Of a stretch of 64,000 nucleotides of DNA, positions 26,488 to 34,642 are shown one piece after another (position 1 is the first letter of the stretch; the number at the start of each line of letters is the position of its first letter). Where the stretch lies: NCBI RefSeq assembly GCF_001500045.1, contig NZ_LQIX01000034.1:62001-126000 (forward strand), written 5' to 3'. Below the pieces are notes generated by a model. That model did no database searches. It was not told the DNA's origin and was given only the letters and a program-made list of their open reading frames with translations. Source of the DNA: Mycobacterium sp. GA-1199. Lineage in GTDB: Bacteria; Actinomycetota; Actinomycetes; Mycobacteriales; Mycobacteriaceae. The position numbers were made by a program, and so were the translations under genes.

Positions 26488-26576
26488 TGGTGTCCGAGGG
26501 GGGACTTGAACCCCCACGCCCGTTAATAGGGCACTAGCACCTCAAGCTAGCGCGTCTGCCATTCCGCCACTCGGAC
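26488..26576 (-). tRNA. tRNA-Leu (GAG)
   Basis: Reading the minus strand from 26576, the acceptor 5' strand GTCCGAG pairs with CTCGGAC, followed by discriminator A and an encoded CCA (26488-26490). The anticodon arm is CTAGC-TTGAGGT-GCTAG, giving anticodon GAG. A long variable arm (GCCCTATTAACGGGC) marks a type II tRNA, and the T arm contains GGTTCAAGTCC. All features fit tRNA-Leu. Its 3' end is three bases from the convergent nitrate reductase stop. Confidence 0.97.
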
Positions 26577-26685
26577 TCGTTGTGGGCAGCTAAGGCTATC
26601 GGATCACCGAGGCGTGACCCAAACCCAGCTGGCAGGTCAATGGTACGAATGGTGGCGGACGAGAGGAGCACTACCCATTAGCACT

Positions 26686-28020
26686 GTGACTGGTCCCGTC
26701 AACGCCGAAGCGGAGGTCGTCGACCTCGTCAGCACGCTCATCCGGTTCGACACGTCCAACACCGGCGACCCGGCCACCACCAAGGGTGAGGCCGAGTGCG
26801 CGCGCTGGGTGGCCGAGCAGCTCGAAGAGGTCGGCTATGCGACCGAATACGTCGAGGCAGGCGCGCCGGGCCGGGGCAACGTGTTCGCCCGGCTCGAGGG
26901 CGCCGACAGCTCGCGCGGCTCGCTGCTGCTGCACGGCCACCTCGACGTGGTGCCCGCCGAGGCCGCCGACTGGAGCGTGCACCCCTTCTCCGGGGCGGTC
27001 GAGAACGGCTACGTGTGGGGCCGCGGCGCGGTCGACATGAAGGACATGTGCGGCATGATGATCGCGATCGCGCGGCACTTCAAGCGCGCGGGCATCACCC
27101 CGCCGCGCGACCTGATCTTCGCGTTCCTGTCCGACGAGGAGGCCGGCGGCAAGTTCGGCTCACACTGGCTGGTCAAGAACCGGCCCGACCTGTTCGCCGG
27201 GGTCACCGAGGCGGTCGGCGAGGTCGGCGGCTTCTCCCTGACCGTGCCGCGCAAGGACGGCGGGGAGCGACGCCTCTACCTGGTCGAGACGGCCGAGAAG
27301 TCGATGAACTGGATGAAACTGACCGCGCGCAGCCACGCCGGTCACGGCTCGATGATCCACGACAGCAACTCCGTGACCGCGGTCGCCGAAGCGGTGGCCA
27401 AGCTGGGCCGCCACGAGTTCCCGCTGGTGATGACCGACGCCGTCAGCCAGTTCCTGGCGGCTGTCACCGAGGAGACCGGATATTCGTTCGACGTCGACTC
27501 ACCGGATCTGCCCGGCGCGATCGCCAAGCTGGGCCCGATCGCCCGCGTGGTCGGCGCCACCCTGCGCGACACCGCCAACCCGACCATGCTCAAGGCCGGT
27601 TACAAGGCCAACGTGATCCCGGCGTCGGCCGAAGCGGTGGTGGACTGCCGGATCCTGCCGGGGCGCCAGGCGGCCTTCGAACGCGAGGTCGACGAGCTGA
27701 TCGGCCCGAACGTCACCCGGGAGTGGGTCACCGAACTGCCGTCCTATGAGACCACCTTCGGCGGCGACCTGGTCGACGCGATGAACGGCGCGATCCTGTC
27801 CGTGGACCCCGACGCCCGCATCGTGCCGTACATGCTCTCCGGCGGAACGGACGCGAAAGCGTTCGCGCAGTTGGGGATTCGATGCTTCGGGTTCGCGCCG
27901 CTGCAGTTGCCGCCCGACCTCGACTTCACCGCGTTGTTCCACGGCGTCGACGAACGGGTACCCGTTGACGCGTTGACGTTCGGTACCCAGGTTCTCGAAC
28001 ACTTCCTGCTGCACTGCTGA
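26686..28020 (+). CDS. M20-family metallopeptidase/deacylase (Rv2141c-like)
   Basis: A 444-residue zinc peptidase of the M20 family (succinyl-diaminopimelate desuccinylase/dipeptidase-like). Metal and catalytic motifs: LLLHGHLDVVPAE (His, Asp), GRGAVDMKDMCGM (bridging Asp), and FLSDEEAGGKFG (catalytic and metal Glu). A lid domain (SHAGHGSMIH) is inserted. C-terminal LSGGTDAKAFAQLG and FHGVDERVP supply the last His. The true substrate is not predictable. The open frame begins at GTG 26614, but GTG 26686 gives the usual length; a GAGGAG sequence lies about 20 bases before it, so the start is not certain. Confidence 0.9.
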   Translation: MTGPVNAEAEVVDLVSTLIRFDTSNTGDPATTKGEAECARWVAEQLEEVGYATEYVEAGAPGRGNVFARLEGADSSRGSLLLHGHLDVVPAEAADWSVHPFSGAVENGYVWGRGAVDMKDMCGMMIAIARHFKRAGITPPRDLIFAFLSDEEAGGKFGSHWLVKNRPDLFAGVTEAVGEVGGFSLTVPRKDGGERRLYLVETAEKSMNWMKLTARSHAGHGSMIHDSNSVTAVAEAVAKLGRHEFPLVMTDAVSQFLAAVTEETGYSFDVDSPDLPGAIAKLGPIARVVGATLRDTANPTMLKAGYKANVIPASAEAVVDCRILPGRQAAFEREVDELIGPNVTREWVTELPSYETTFGGDLVDAMNGAILSVDPDARIVPYMLSGGTDAKAFAQLGIRCFGFAPLQLPPDLDFTALFHGVDERVPVDALTFGTQVLEHFLLHC

Positions 28021-28039
28021 ATCGACGAAAGGACGAGTC

Positions 28040-28570
28040 ATGGCGTTTGACTACAACCCGTACGAGTTCCTCCCGAAGCTACCTTCGTTCAAGCTGTCCT
28101 CGAACACCTTCAACGACGGCGACGCGCTGGGTAACGACCAGGTCAGCGGCATCATGGGCGCCGGGGGCAACGACGTGTCGCCGCACCTGACGTGGTCGGG
28201 CTTCCCCGAGGAGACCCGCAGCTTCGCGGTGACGGTCTATGACCCCGACGCCCCGACCGCGTCCGGTTTCTGGCACTGGGCGGTGGCCAACCTGCCCGCC
28301 ACCGTCACCGAACTGCCCGCCGGCGCCGGCGACGGCAGCAGCCTGCCCGGCGATGCGCTCACGCTGCGCAACGACGCCGGCCTCAAGCGCTTCATCGGCG
28401 CCGCCCCGCCGCCGGGACACGGCCCGCACCGCTACATCGTCGCCGTGCACGCCGTCGGCGTCGAAAAGCTCGACCTGCCCGAGGACGCGACTCCCGCTTA
28501 CCTCGGGTTCAACCTGTTCCAGCAGGCGATCGCCCGGGCGCTGATCCACGCGACCTACGAACAGAAGTAG
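28040..28570 (+). CDS. PEBP family protein (YbhB/YbcL type)
   Basis: A 176-residue phosphatidylethanolamine-binding-protein fold, similar to the well-conserved mycobacterial Rv2140c. Ligand-binding motifs are visible: SPHLTWSG..PEETRSFAVTVYDPDAPT, GFWHWAVANLPA and PPPGHGPHRYIVAVHAVG. These proteins bind phospholipid head groups or small anions, and the biological role in mycobacteria is not settled. It begins 20 bases after the peptidase gene with a GAAAGGACGA RBS, so the two are probably one transcription unit. Confidence 0.94.
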   Translation: MAFDYNPYEFLPKLPSFKLSSNTFNDGDALGNDQVSGIMGAGGNDVSPHLTWSGFPEETRSFAVTVYDPDAPTASGFWHWAVANLPATVTELPAGAGDGSSLPGDALTLRNDAGLKRFIGAAPPPGHGPHRYIVAVHAVGVEKLDLPEDATPAYLGFNLFQQAIARALIHATYEQK

Positions 28571-28571
28571 C

Positions 28572-28598
28572 GAAATCGGCTCTGCGCGCTTCGATTTC
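28572..28598. terminator. Inverted repeat after the PEBP gene (possible terminator)
   Basis: GAAATCG (28572-28578) and CGATTTC (28592-28598) form a 7-base stem with a 13-base GC-rich loop, starting one base after the PEBP stop codon. There is no clean T run, so it is not a classic Rho-independent terminator, but mycobacterial terminators often lack one. It could also act in processing between the PEBP gene and the small gene downstream. Confidence 0.4.
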
Positions 28599-28674
28599 CT
28601 GCGTCACTGGCTTTTCTGAGGAACTGACGTATGGTCGCGGGTGAGTGATTGCCACTTCTGCTTAAGGAGCGACA

Positions 28675-28803
28675 ATGGCTGACAAGAAACCGGGTAAGAA
28701 CCTGAAGAAGACCGGACGGTCCCTCAAGGAGCGGCGCGCCGAGAAGCGTCAGCGCGACGCCGAGGCGGGTGAGTTCATCCGCAAGCGCAAGCGCGCCAGT
28801 TAG
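28675..28803 (+). CDS. Small, highly basic 42-residue protein
   Basis: An ATG at 28675 follows a clear RBS (TTAAGGAGCGACA, GGAG seven bases from the start) and opens 42 codons to TAG at 28801-28803. The product begins MADKKPGKNLKKTGRSLKE and continues with an Arg/Lys/Glu-rich helix ending KRKRAS; about 40 percent of residues are Lys or Arg. That composition suggests nucleic-acid or ribosome binding, or a very small cytoplasmic factor. No known domain is recognised. The last four bases overlap the 3' end of convergent pyrD. The strong RBS and biased third positions support a real gene. Confidence 0.72.
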   Translation: MADKKPGKNLKKTGRSLKERRAEKRQRDAEAGEFIRKRKRAS

Positions 28804-29861
28804 GCCGCAGAACCGACCGCTTCGGCCAGTGAGCCGAAGCCCCCCTCGTGAAGGCGGCGGGCGATTCCATCGTGGATGCCCTTGGCCCACAGCCCGCCGC
28901 CGTACACGAACCCGGTGTAGCCCTGCAGCAGCGACGCGCCGGAGATGATGCGGTCCCACGCGTCGTCGGCGGTTTCGATGCCGCCGACACTGATCAGCAC
29001 CAGCTGGTCCCCGACGCGGCGGTAGAGCCTGCGCAGCACCTCGACCGAGCGCGCGGCCACCGGCCGCCCGGAGATTCCGCCCGACCCCAGTTCGTCGAGG
29101 CCCGGGGTGACCAAGCCGTCACGCGACACCGTCGTATTGGTGGCCACGATGCCTGCCAGGCCGAGATCCACTGCCAGATCGGCGATTTCGTCGACGTCTT
29201 CGTCGGACAGGTCCGGTGCGATCTTCACCAGCACCGGTGTCGACGTCTCCGCGAGCACGGCGGTCAGGATCGGGCGCAACGACGACACCGCCTGCAGGTC
29301 GCGCAGCCCCGGCGTGTTCGGTGAGCTGACGTTGACCACCACGTACGCGGCGAGCGGCCCCAACAGGCGCGCCGATGTCGCGTAATCCTGCACCGCCGCC
29401 TCCGGTGGCGAGACCTTCGTCTTGCCGATGTTCACCCCGATCGGGACATCGGGCAGGTGCCGCGCCAACCTCACCGCCAGTTCCCCCGCACCGTGGTTGT
29501 TGAAGCCCATCCGGTTCAACAACGCATGGTCGTCGGGGAGGCGGAACATCCTCGGTTTCGGATTGCCGGGCTGGGCTTGCGCTGTCACGGTGCCCACCTC
29601 CGCGTACCCGAATCCGAGCGCGCCCCAGGTGTGCAGTCCGCTGCCGTCCTTGTCGAACCCGGCGGCCAGGCCCAGCGGTCCCGGGAAGCGGACGCCGAAC
29701 ACCGTGCTCGCCAATACCGGATCGCGCGGCCCCAACCACCGTCTCAACGCGCGCCTGGTCCACGGCGGATAGGTGACGGCTCGCAGAACCGCGAACACCC
29801 ACGTGTGAATCCGTTCGGGCGCAACGAGAAACAGCGTCCGCCGCAGCGTGCGGTAGATCAT
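28800..29861 (-). CDS. pyrD: PyrD, class 2 dihydroorotate dehydrogenase
   Basis: Membrane-associated FMN enzyme oxidising dihydroorotate to orotate with quinone as acceptor, the fourth step of pyrimidine synthesis. The 353-residue protein shows the class 2 N-terminal helices (MIYRTLRRTLFLVAPERIH), the FMN-site AAGFDKDG, GFNNHGA, the substrate loop VNVSSPNTPGLRDLQ with catalytic Ser, VKIAPDLSD, and ISVGGIETADDAW. I use the ATG at 29861, four bases downstream of the preceding gene's stop. Confidence 0.96.
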   Translation of the reverse strand: MIYRTLRRTLFLVAPERIHTWVFAVLRAVTYPPWTRRALRRWLGPRDPVLASTVFGVRFPGPLGLAAGFDKDGSGLHTWGALGFGYAEVGTVTAQAQPGNPKPRMFRLPDDHALLNRMGFNNHGAGELAVRLARHLPDVPIGVNIGKTKVSPPEAAVQDYATSARLLGPLAAYVVVNVSSPNTPGLRDLQAVSSLRPILTAVLAETSTPVLVKIAPDLSDEDVDEIADLAVDLGLAGIVATNTTVSRDGLVTPGLDELGSGGISGRPVAARSVEVLRRLYRRVGDQLVLISVGGIETADDAWDRIISGASLLQGYTGFVYGGGLWAKGIHDGIARRLHEGGFGSLAEAVGSAA

Positions 29862-29865
29862 CGGA

Positions 29866-30135
29866 TCACTGTGCGGGCTGCTCGGGGGCATCCATCCGGC
29901 TAGCCGCGGTCTTCTTGCGGCGCAGCAACACCCGTCGCGAACCGTCGGTGTAGAGCCTGACGCGGGTGAGTTCCCAACCGCGGTATTCGGCCTCGATCGA
30001 CAACCGCGTCGAGGCGCTGATCCGCGTGACGTCCGGCGGCAGCCGCAGCGGAATCCATTCGTAGTCGTCTGAAAGGTCGGCCTTGACGGCGTCCTCCCAA
30101 GCCGCTGGCATCCGTCCGCGGTGAAGTGCGCTCAT
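29866..30135 (-). CDS. DUF5703-type conserved small protein
   Basis: An 89-residue conserved actinobacterial protein (AAWEDAVKADLSDDYEWIPLRLPP.., ISASTRLSIEAEYRGWELTRVRLY, SRRVLLRRKK). No catalytic motif or membrane segment is visible. The ATG overlaps the upstream lipoprotein gene's stop (ATGA), and its own stop is four bases before pyrD, so lppL, this gene and pyrD form one operon. Confidence 0.82.
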   Translation of the reverse strand: MSALHRGRMPAAWEDAVKADLSDDYEWIPLRLPPDVTRISASTRLSIEAEYRGWELTRVRLYTDGSRRVLLRRKKTAASRMDAPEQPAQ

Positions 30136-31172
30136 GCGTGCGCTCTCGCCGCGTCGACGATCACCTGCACACCCGCTCCCGATCCGGACACCACATACAG
30201 CGTGCCAGAGGATTCGTCGAATGCCAGGGAGTTCGGTTGCTGCACGGTTCGATATCGCACCTTCTCGACGGGGATGCCGGTGGCCAAATCGTAGCCAACG
30301 ACCTCGTTCGCCGCTGTCTGCGACACCCAGGCCAACGTCGACGACCCGGCAAGGCCGTAGGGGGCCCCGCGCACCGGATACCGCTGACGCAGGATCAGCG
30401 GGTCGGTGCCGAAGACGAGCAGCGCCTCGCCCCGCGTGTCGGCCACCAACACGCGACCGACCGGGTCGGCGACCATCGTCGTCGCCCCCTCACCCGCCCG
30501 CAGTGCCTGTGCCTGTTCCTCGCCGTTCTCGGTGAGCGCCGTCACCGAGGTCTGGGCGCGGTCGAGCACGACGGTTGTGTTTCCTTGTGTGACAAGAGCA
30601 TCCACCCGGGCGAAGATCTTCAGCTCGGCGGCGACGGCGGTGTTGTCGGAGCTCAATGTGTAGACGGCGCCGTCGGCGCTGCCCAGCACCAGCCGGCCGT
30701 CCGCGCGCCGGGCGATGGCGGTGAACTCGGTGTCGGACAGGCCCTCGACCTCGGTCGTGGTGGCGGTGCGGCCGGCCAGGTCGATCCGGTGGTACCCGCC
30801 GCGGGTCGCCGCGTAGACATGACCGTCACCGTCGCCGGTCAACGCGGTGGCGGGGCTGGACAACGGCACCGTCGCGGCGTCTCCGCCGTTGCGGGAAAGC
30901 ACCGTGACCACTGGCTCCGCCGCCAGCACCACCAATGAGCCGCTCGCCGTGTCGACGACGGCCGCCTGCGCGTCCGCAACCAACGGCCGCACCACACCGT
31001 CCGGCCGGCCCGCGACCGGCGGGGACACCGCGGCCTGCGCGGGCGCGATGGTGGCCGGAGCGTCGGAGCCGTCCGATGAGCAGCCGCTGACCAGCGCAAA
31101 TGCGGACGAGATAGCCAGCGCGGCCACGATCCGGCGAACCGGCTGCTTCGATGTGTTTACAACGGTCGGCAA
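30132..31172 (-). CDS. lppL: LppL-like lipoprotein, beta-propeller
   Basis: A 346-residue exported lipoprotein. A lipobox LVSGC lies after a hydrophobic signal segment (RRIVAALAISSAFALVSGC), so the mature protein is anchored through a diacylglyceryl Cys. The remainder is made of repeated blades with GDGDGHVYAAT, RADGRLVLGSADG, DPVGRVLVADT and DESSGTLYVVSG, typical of a WD/NHL-like beta-propeller. The binding partner is unknown. A TTG at 31172 with GAGAG upstream gives a compact signal peptide. The frame stays open to 31283, but that would put about 37 extra residues before the signal peptide. Confidence 0.82.
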   Translation of the reverse strand: MPTVVNTSKQPVRRIVAALAISSAFALVSGCSSDGSDAPATIAPAQAAVSPPVAGRPDGVVRPLVADAQAAVVDTASGSLVVLAAEPVVTVLSRNGGDAATVPLSSPATALTGDGDGHVYAATRGGYHRIDLAGRTATTTEVEGLSDTEFTAIARRADGRLVLGSADGAVYTLSSDNTAVAAELKIFARVDALVTQGNTTVVLDRAQTSVTALTENGEEQAQALRAGEGATTMVADPVGRVLVADTRGEALLVFGTDPLILRQRYPVRGAPYGLAGSSTLAWVSQTAANEVVGYDLATGIPVEKVRYRTVQQPNSLAFDESSGTLYVVSGSGAGVQVIVDAARAHA

Positions 31173-31298
31173 GGGGTAGCTCTCGGTCGTGCGTACGGTG
31201 AAGCGACTGAACGGCCAGTCTAGGCAGACCGCGCGTGGGCTTTCGCCCGCCCGCCGTGCCCTCCCAATTGGCGGGCGCGTCAACGGTATGGTGCGATC

Positions 31299-31610
31299 AT
31301 GACCCTCGCCACGGACCGCGCGACCGGTGCCGGGGAGTTTGTGATCGAGGACATGACCACCGGCCTGTACGCCAGCGGGTTCGGCCAGGTGGGGGACGGC
31401 CGCAGCTTCTCATTCCACGTCGAGCGCCAGATGCTCGTCGTCGAGATCTACCGCCCGCGGCTGGCCGGCCCAGTCCCGCACGAAGAGGACGTGGTCGCGA
31501 CCTCCAGCCGCAAGCTGACCGACATCGACCTCACCGACCGGCGCAGCGTGGGCGCGGCGGTGCGCGATCTCGTCGCTTCGGCAGAGCCGGTGGCACGCAC
31601 CGGCCGCTGA
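31299..31610 (+). CDS. Conserved hypothetical protein, 103 residues
   Basis: A 103-residue protein with no signal peptide or membrane segment and a beta-rich pattern (GEFVIEDMTTGLYASGFGQV, RQMLVVEIYRPRLAGPVP, SSRKLTDIDLTDRRSV). It sits between the divergent lppL and uppP, where M. tuberculosis has the conserved hypothetical Rv2137c (from memory). No function can be assigned. The 27-base gap to uppP suggests co-transcription. Confidence 0.75.
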   Translation: MTLATDRATGAGEFVIEDMTTGLYASGFGQVGDGRSFSFHVERQMLVVEIYRPRLAGPVPHEEDVVATSSRKLTDIDLTDRRSVGAAVRDLVASAEPVARTGR

Positions 31611-31637
31611 CACCGCGCCCACGGTACGGTCTTCGTC

Positions 31638-32486
31638 GTGACCGACGTGCCGGCGATGTCGTGGGTGCAGGTCGTCGTTCTCGCGATCGTGCAGGGGCTG
31701 ACCGAGTTCCTGCCCGTCAGCTCCTCGGGGCATCTGGCGATCACATCGCGAGTGTTCTTCGCCGACGATGCCGGGGCGTCGTTCACCGCCGTCACCCAGT
31801 TGGGCACCGAATTCGCGGTCCTGCTCTACTTCGCCAAGGACATCGGGCGCATCGTCAAAGCCTGGTTCAACGGCTTGTTCGTCACCGCGCACCGCAACGC
31901 CGACTACTGGCTGGGGTGGTACGTGATCGTCGGGACCATCCCGATCGCGGTGCTCGGGCTGCTGTTCAAGGACCAGATCCGCACCGGCGCACGCAATCTG
32001 TGGGCCATCGCGATCGCGCTGATCGTGTTCTCGGCCGTCATCGCCGCCGCCGAGTACTTCGGTCGCCAGGCACGCAGCGTCGAACAGCTGACGTGGAAGG
32101 ACAGCATCATCGTGGGCTTCGCGCAGTGCCTGGCCCTGCTGCCCGGCGTGTCCCGTTCCGGCGCGACGATCAGCGCCGGGCTCTTTCTCGGCCTCAACCG
32201 CGAGCTGGCCGCCCGGTTCGGTTTTCTGCTGGCCATCCCCGCGGTGTTCGCCTCCGGGTTGTTCTCACTTCCCGACGCATTCCACCCCGTCGGGGAGGGC
32301 ATGAGCGCCACCGGCCCGCAGCTGTTCGTGGCGACGGTGATCGCGTTCGTCGTCGGCTTCGCCGCGGTGGCCTGGTTCCTGCGGTTCCTGGTCCGACACA
32401 GCATGTACTGGTTCGTCGGGTATCGCGTCATGCTGGGCACCGTGGTGCTGATCTTGTTGGGGACGGGTGTGGTGGCGGCGACATGA
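31638..32486 (+). CDS. uppP: UppP (BacA), undecaprenyl-diphosphate phosphatase
   Basis: Integral membrane enzyme that dephosphorylates the undecaprenyl (in mycobacteria decaprenyl) diphosphate carrier so it can be reused for lipid II and other envelope polymers; it also gives bacitracin resistance. The 282-residue protein has both signature segments: QGLTEFLPVSSSGHL and LLPGVSRSGATISAGLFLG. About eight hydrophobic helices are visible. The GTG at 31638 gives normal length. The stop overlaps the next start (ATGA). Confidence 0.96.
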   Translation: MTDVPAMSWVQVVVLAIVQGLTEFLPVSSSGHLAITSRVFFADDAGASFTAVTQLGTEFAVLLYFAKDIGRIVKAWFNGLFVTAHRNADYWLGWYVIVGTIPIAVLGLLFKDQIRTGARNLWAIAIALIVFSAVIAAAEYFGRQARSVEQLTWKDSIIVGFAQCLALLPGVSRSGATISAGLFLGLNRELAARFGFLLAIPAVFASGLFSLPDAFHPVGEGMSATGPQLFVATVIAFVVGFAAVAWFLRFLVRHSMYWFVGYRVMLGTVVLILLGTGVVAAT

Positions 32487-33187
32487 CGGTGATCCTGTTG
32501 CGGCACGGCCGCTCGACCTCCAACACCGCGCACACACTGGCGGGCCGTTCCGAGGGCGTCGACCTCGACGACAAGGGGCGCGAACAGGCGCAGGCGGTGG
32601 CGACCCGCATCGGTGCGCTGCCGATCCGCGCGATCGTGCGCTCGCCGCTGCTGCGGTGCGAACGAACCGTCGAACCGCTGGCCGCCGCGCTGGGCCTGGT
32701 GCCGATCGTCGACGACCGGATCTCGGAGGTCGACTATGGGGCCTGGACGGGGCGCAAGATCGCCGATCTGGTCAAAGAGCCGCTGTGGGCGGTGGTGCAG
32801 CAACAGCCCAGCGCCGCGGTGTTCCCCGACGGGGAGGGTCTGGCTCACGTGCAGGCCCGTGCGGTGGCCGCGGTGCGCGAGCACGACCGTCGACTCGCCG
32901 AGGAGCACGAGGGCGACGTGTTGTGGGTCGCCTGCACTCACGGCGATGTGATCAAAGCCATCGTCGCCGACGCGCTCGGGACCCATCTCGACAACTTTCA
33001 GCGGATCACCGCCGACCCGGCGTCGATGAGCGTGATCCGCTACACGGCGGTGCGGCCGTTCGTGATCCACGTCAACCACACCGGCGACCAACTCACCTCC
33101 GGCCTGTCGCCCAAACCGCCCAAGACCGACTCCGAGGACGGCGAGGTGCCGCCGGAGGATGCCGTCGTCGGCGGGTCCACCGGCTAG
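32483..33187 (+). CDS. Histidine phosphatase (phosphoglycerate-mutase-like)
   Basis: A 234-residue histidine phosphatase. The N-terminal ILLRHGRSTSN carries the phospho-accepting His, VRSPLLRCERT gives the second Arg, EVDYGAWTGRK the acid, and WVACTHGDVIKAI the C-terminal His. The family includes mutases and broad phosphatases; this group (Rv2135c-like, MSMEG_4193 type) is often annotated as MSMEG_4193-family phosphomutase. The ATG overlaps the uppP stop by four bases. Confidence 0.9.
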   Translation: MTVILLRHGRSTSNTAHTLAGRSEGVDLDDKGREQAQAVATRIGALPIRAIVRSPLLRCERTVEPLAAALGLVPIVDDRISEVDYGAWTGRKIADLVKEPLWAVVQQQPSAAVFPDGEGLAHVQARAVAAVREHDRRLAEEHEGDVLWVACTHGDVIKAIVADALGTHLDNFQRITADPASMSVIRYTAVRPFVIHVNHTGDQLTSGLSPKPPKTDSEDGEVPPEDAVVGGSTG

Positions 33188-33233
33188 TCGCAATTACGGC
33201 TGACAAGCCCCAACAGGTATTTTGGAAAGTGCC

Positions 33234-33821
33234 ATGGCCCGCGCAATCCACGTCTTCCGCACACCCGACCGATTCGTGGCCGGGACCGTCGGCCAACCCG
33301 GCAACCGCACGTTCTACCTGCAGGCCGTCCACGACAAGCGCGTCGTATCGGTGGTTCTGGAGAAGCAGCAGGTCGCCGTGCTCGCCGAACGCATTGCCGC
33401 GCTGCTGCTGGAGATCAATCGCCGGTTCGGAACGCCGATCCCGCCCGACACCGGTGAGGTCGAGGATCTCAGCCCGCTGATCACTCCGGTGGACGCCGAG
33501 TTCCGGGTGGGCACGATGGGGCTGGGCTGGGACTCGGAAGCTCAGACGGTCGTCGTCGAACTGCTCGCGGTCTCGGAGACCGAGTTCGACGCGTCGGTGG
33601 TGCTCGACGACGCCGAGGAAGGCCCCGACGCGGTACGCGTGTTCCTCACACCGGAATCTGCTCGCGAGTTCGCGACGCGCTCCAACCGGGTCATCTCGGC
33701 AGGCCGCCCGCCCTGTCCTCTGTGCGACGAACCGCTGGACCCCGAAGGTCACATCTGCGTGCGCACCAACGGCTATCGGCGCGGCGCCTTCGCCGAGTCC
33801 GACGATGACATCGACATCTGA
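33234..33821 (+). CDS. DUF3090-family protein
   Basis: A 195-residue conserved actinobacterial protein (MARAIHVFRTPDRFVAGTVGQPG..FYLQAVHD). It ends in a small metal-site-like segment, CPLCDEPLDPEGHICVRTNGYRRG, with C-x2-C and H-x-C that could hold zinc. It always lies beside the histidine phosphatase and the SCO1664-family gene; together they form a conserved, uncharacterised cluster. The ATG at 33234 is chosen; an in-frame ATG at 33222 is possible. Confidence 0.88.
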   Translation: MARAIHVFRTPDRFVAGTVGQPGNRTFYLQAVHDKRVVSVVLEKQQVAVLAERIAALLLEINRRFGTPIPPDTGEVEDLSPLITPVDAEFRVGTMGLGWDSEAQTVVVELLAVSETEFDASVVLDDAEEGPDAVRVFLTPESAREFATRSNRVISAGRPPCPLCDEPLDPEGHICVRTNGYRRGAFAESDDDIDI

Positions 33822-34638
33822 CGGCGGGGCCGACGCCGTCCGCGAAGAGGTGCTGCGGTGCGGTGAACTGACCGTCATCGGGCGTATCCGATCGGCCAGC
33901 AACGCAACCTTCCTGTGCGAGGCGAATTTCGGTACACAGCAAGTGCATTGCGTGTACAAGCCGGTCGCGGGCGAGGCGCCGCTGTGGGACTTCCCCGACG
34001 GCACGCTGGCCGGCCGTGAGCGCGGGGCCTACCTGGTGTCGGCCGCGTTGGGCTGGAATGTGGTGCCCTACACCATCATTCGCGAGGGACCCGCCGGTGA
34101 GGGCATGGTGCAACTGTGGGTGGACCAGCCGGGCGACGAGGTCGACGACGAACGACCGGCGGGCCCGGATCTGGTGGATCTGCTTCCGGCGGGCTGCATT
34201 CCGCCGGGCTTTCTACCGATCCTTCAGGCCTACGACTATGCGGGCGACGAGGTCACCCTGGTGCACGCCGACGACGACCGGTTGCGCCGGATGGCGGTGT
34301 TCGACGTGCTGGTCAACAACGCCGACCGTAAGGGCGGGCACATCCTGTCGGGCGTCGACGGCCGGGTGTACGGCGTCGACCACGGGGTGACCCTGCACAG
34401 CGAGGACAAGCTGCGCACTGTGCTGTGGGGTTGGGCCGGTAAACCCGTCGACGACCAGACGCTGGAATCGGTGGCGGCGCTGCGCGATCAGCTGCAAAAC
34501 GGGTTGGCCGACGAACTGTGCACCCTCATCACCGGCCGCGAGATCGCCGCGTTGCTCTCCAGAACCGTTGCGCTGCTGACCGATCCGGTGATGCCCTCAC
34601 CCGATCGTCGCCGCCCGATCCCGTGGCCGGCGTTCTGA
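33805..34638 (+). CDS. SCO1664-family, kinase-like protein
   Basis: A 277-residue protein of the SCO1664/TIGR03843 family, often described as related to phosphatidylinositol 3/4-kinases or HipA-like kinases. The kinase-like pattern is visible as FDVLVNNADRKGGHIL (catalytic N-x-D-R type loop) followed by VYGVDHGVTLH (D-H-G in place of DFG), and CVYKPVAGEAPLWDFP for the ATP Lys. The substrate is unknown. It overlaps the DUF3090 gene by 17 bases, indicating tight coupling. Confidence 0.85.
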   Translation: MTSTSDGGADAVREEVLRCGELTVIGRIRSASNATFLCEANFGTQQVHCVYKPVAGEAPLWDFPDGTLAGRERGAYLVSAALGWNVVPYTIIREGPAGEGMVQLWVDQPGDEVDDERPAGPDLVDLLPAGCIPPGFLPILQAYDYAGDEVTLVHADDDRLRRMAVFDVLVNNADRKGGHILSGVDGRVYGVDHGVTLHSEDKLRTVLWGWAGKPVDDQTLESVAALRDQLQNGLADELCTLITGREIAALLSRTVALLTDPVMPSPDRRRPIPWPAF

Positions 34639-34642
34639 AGCG

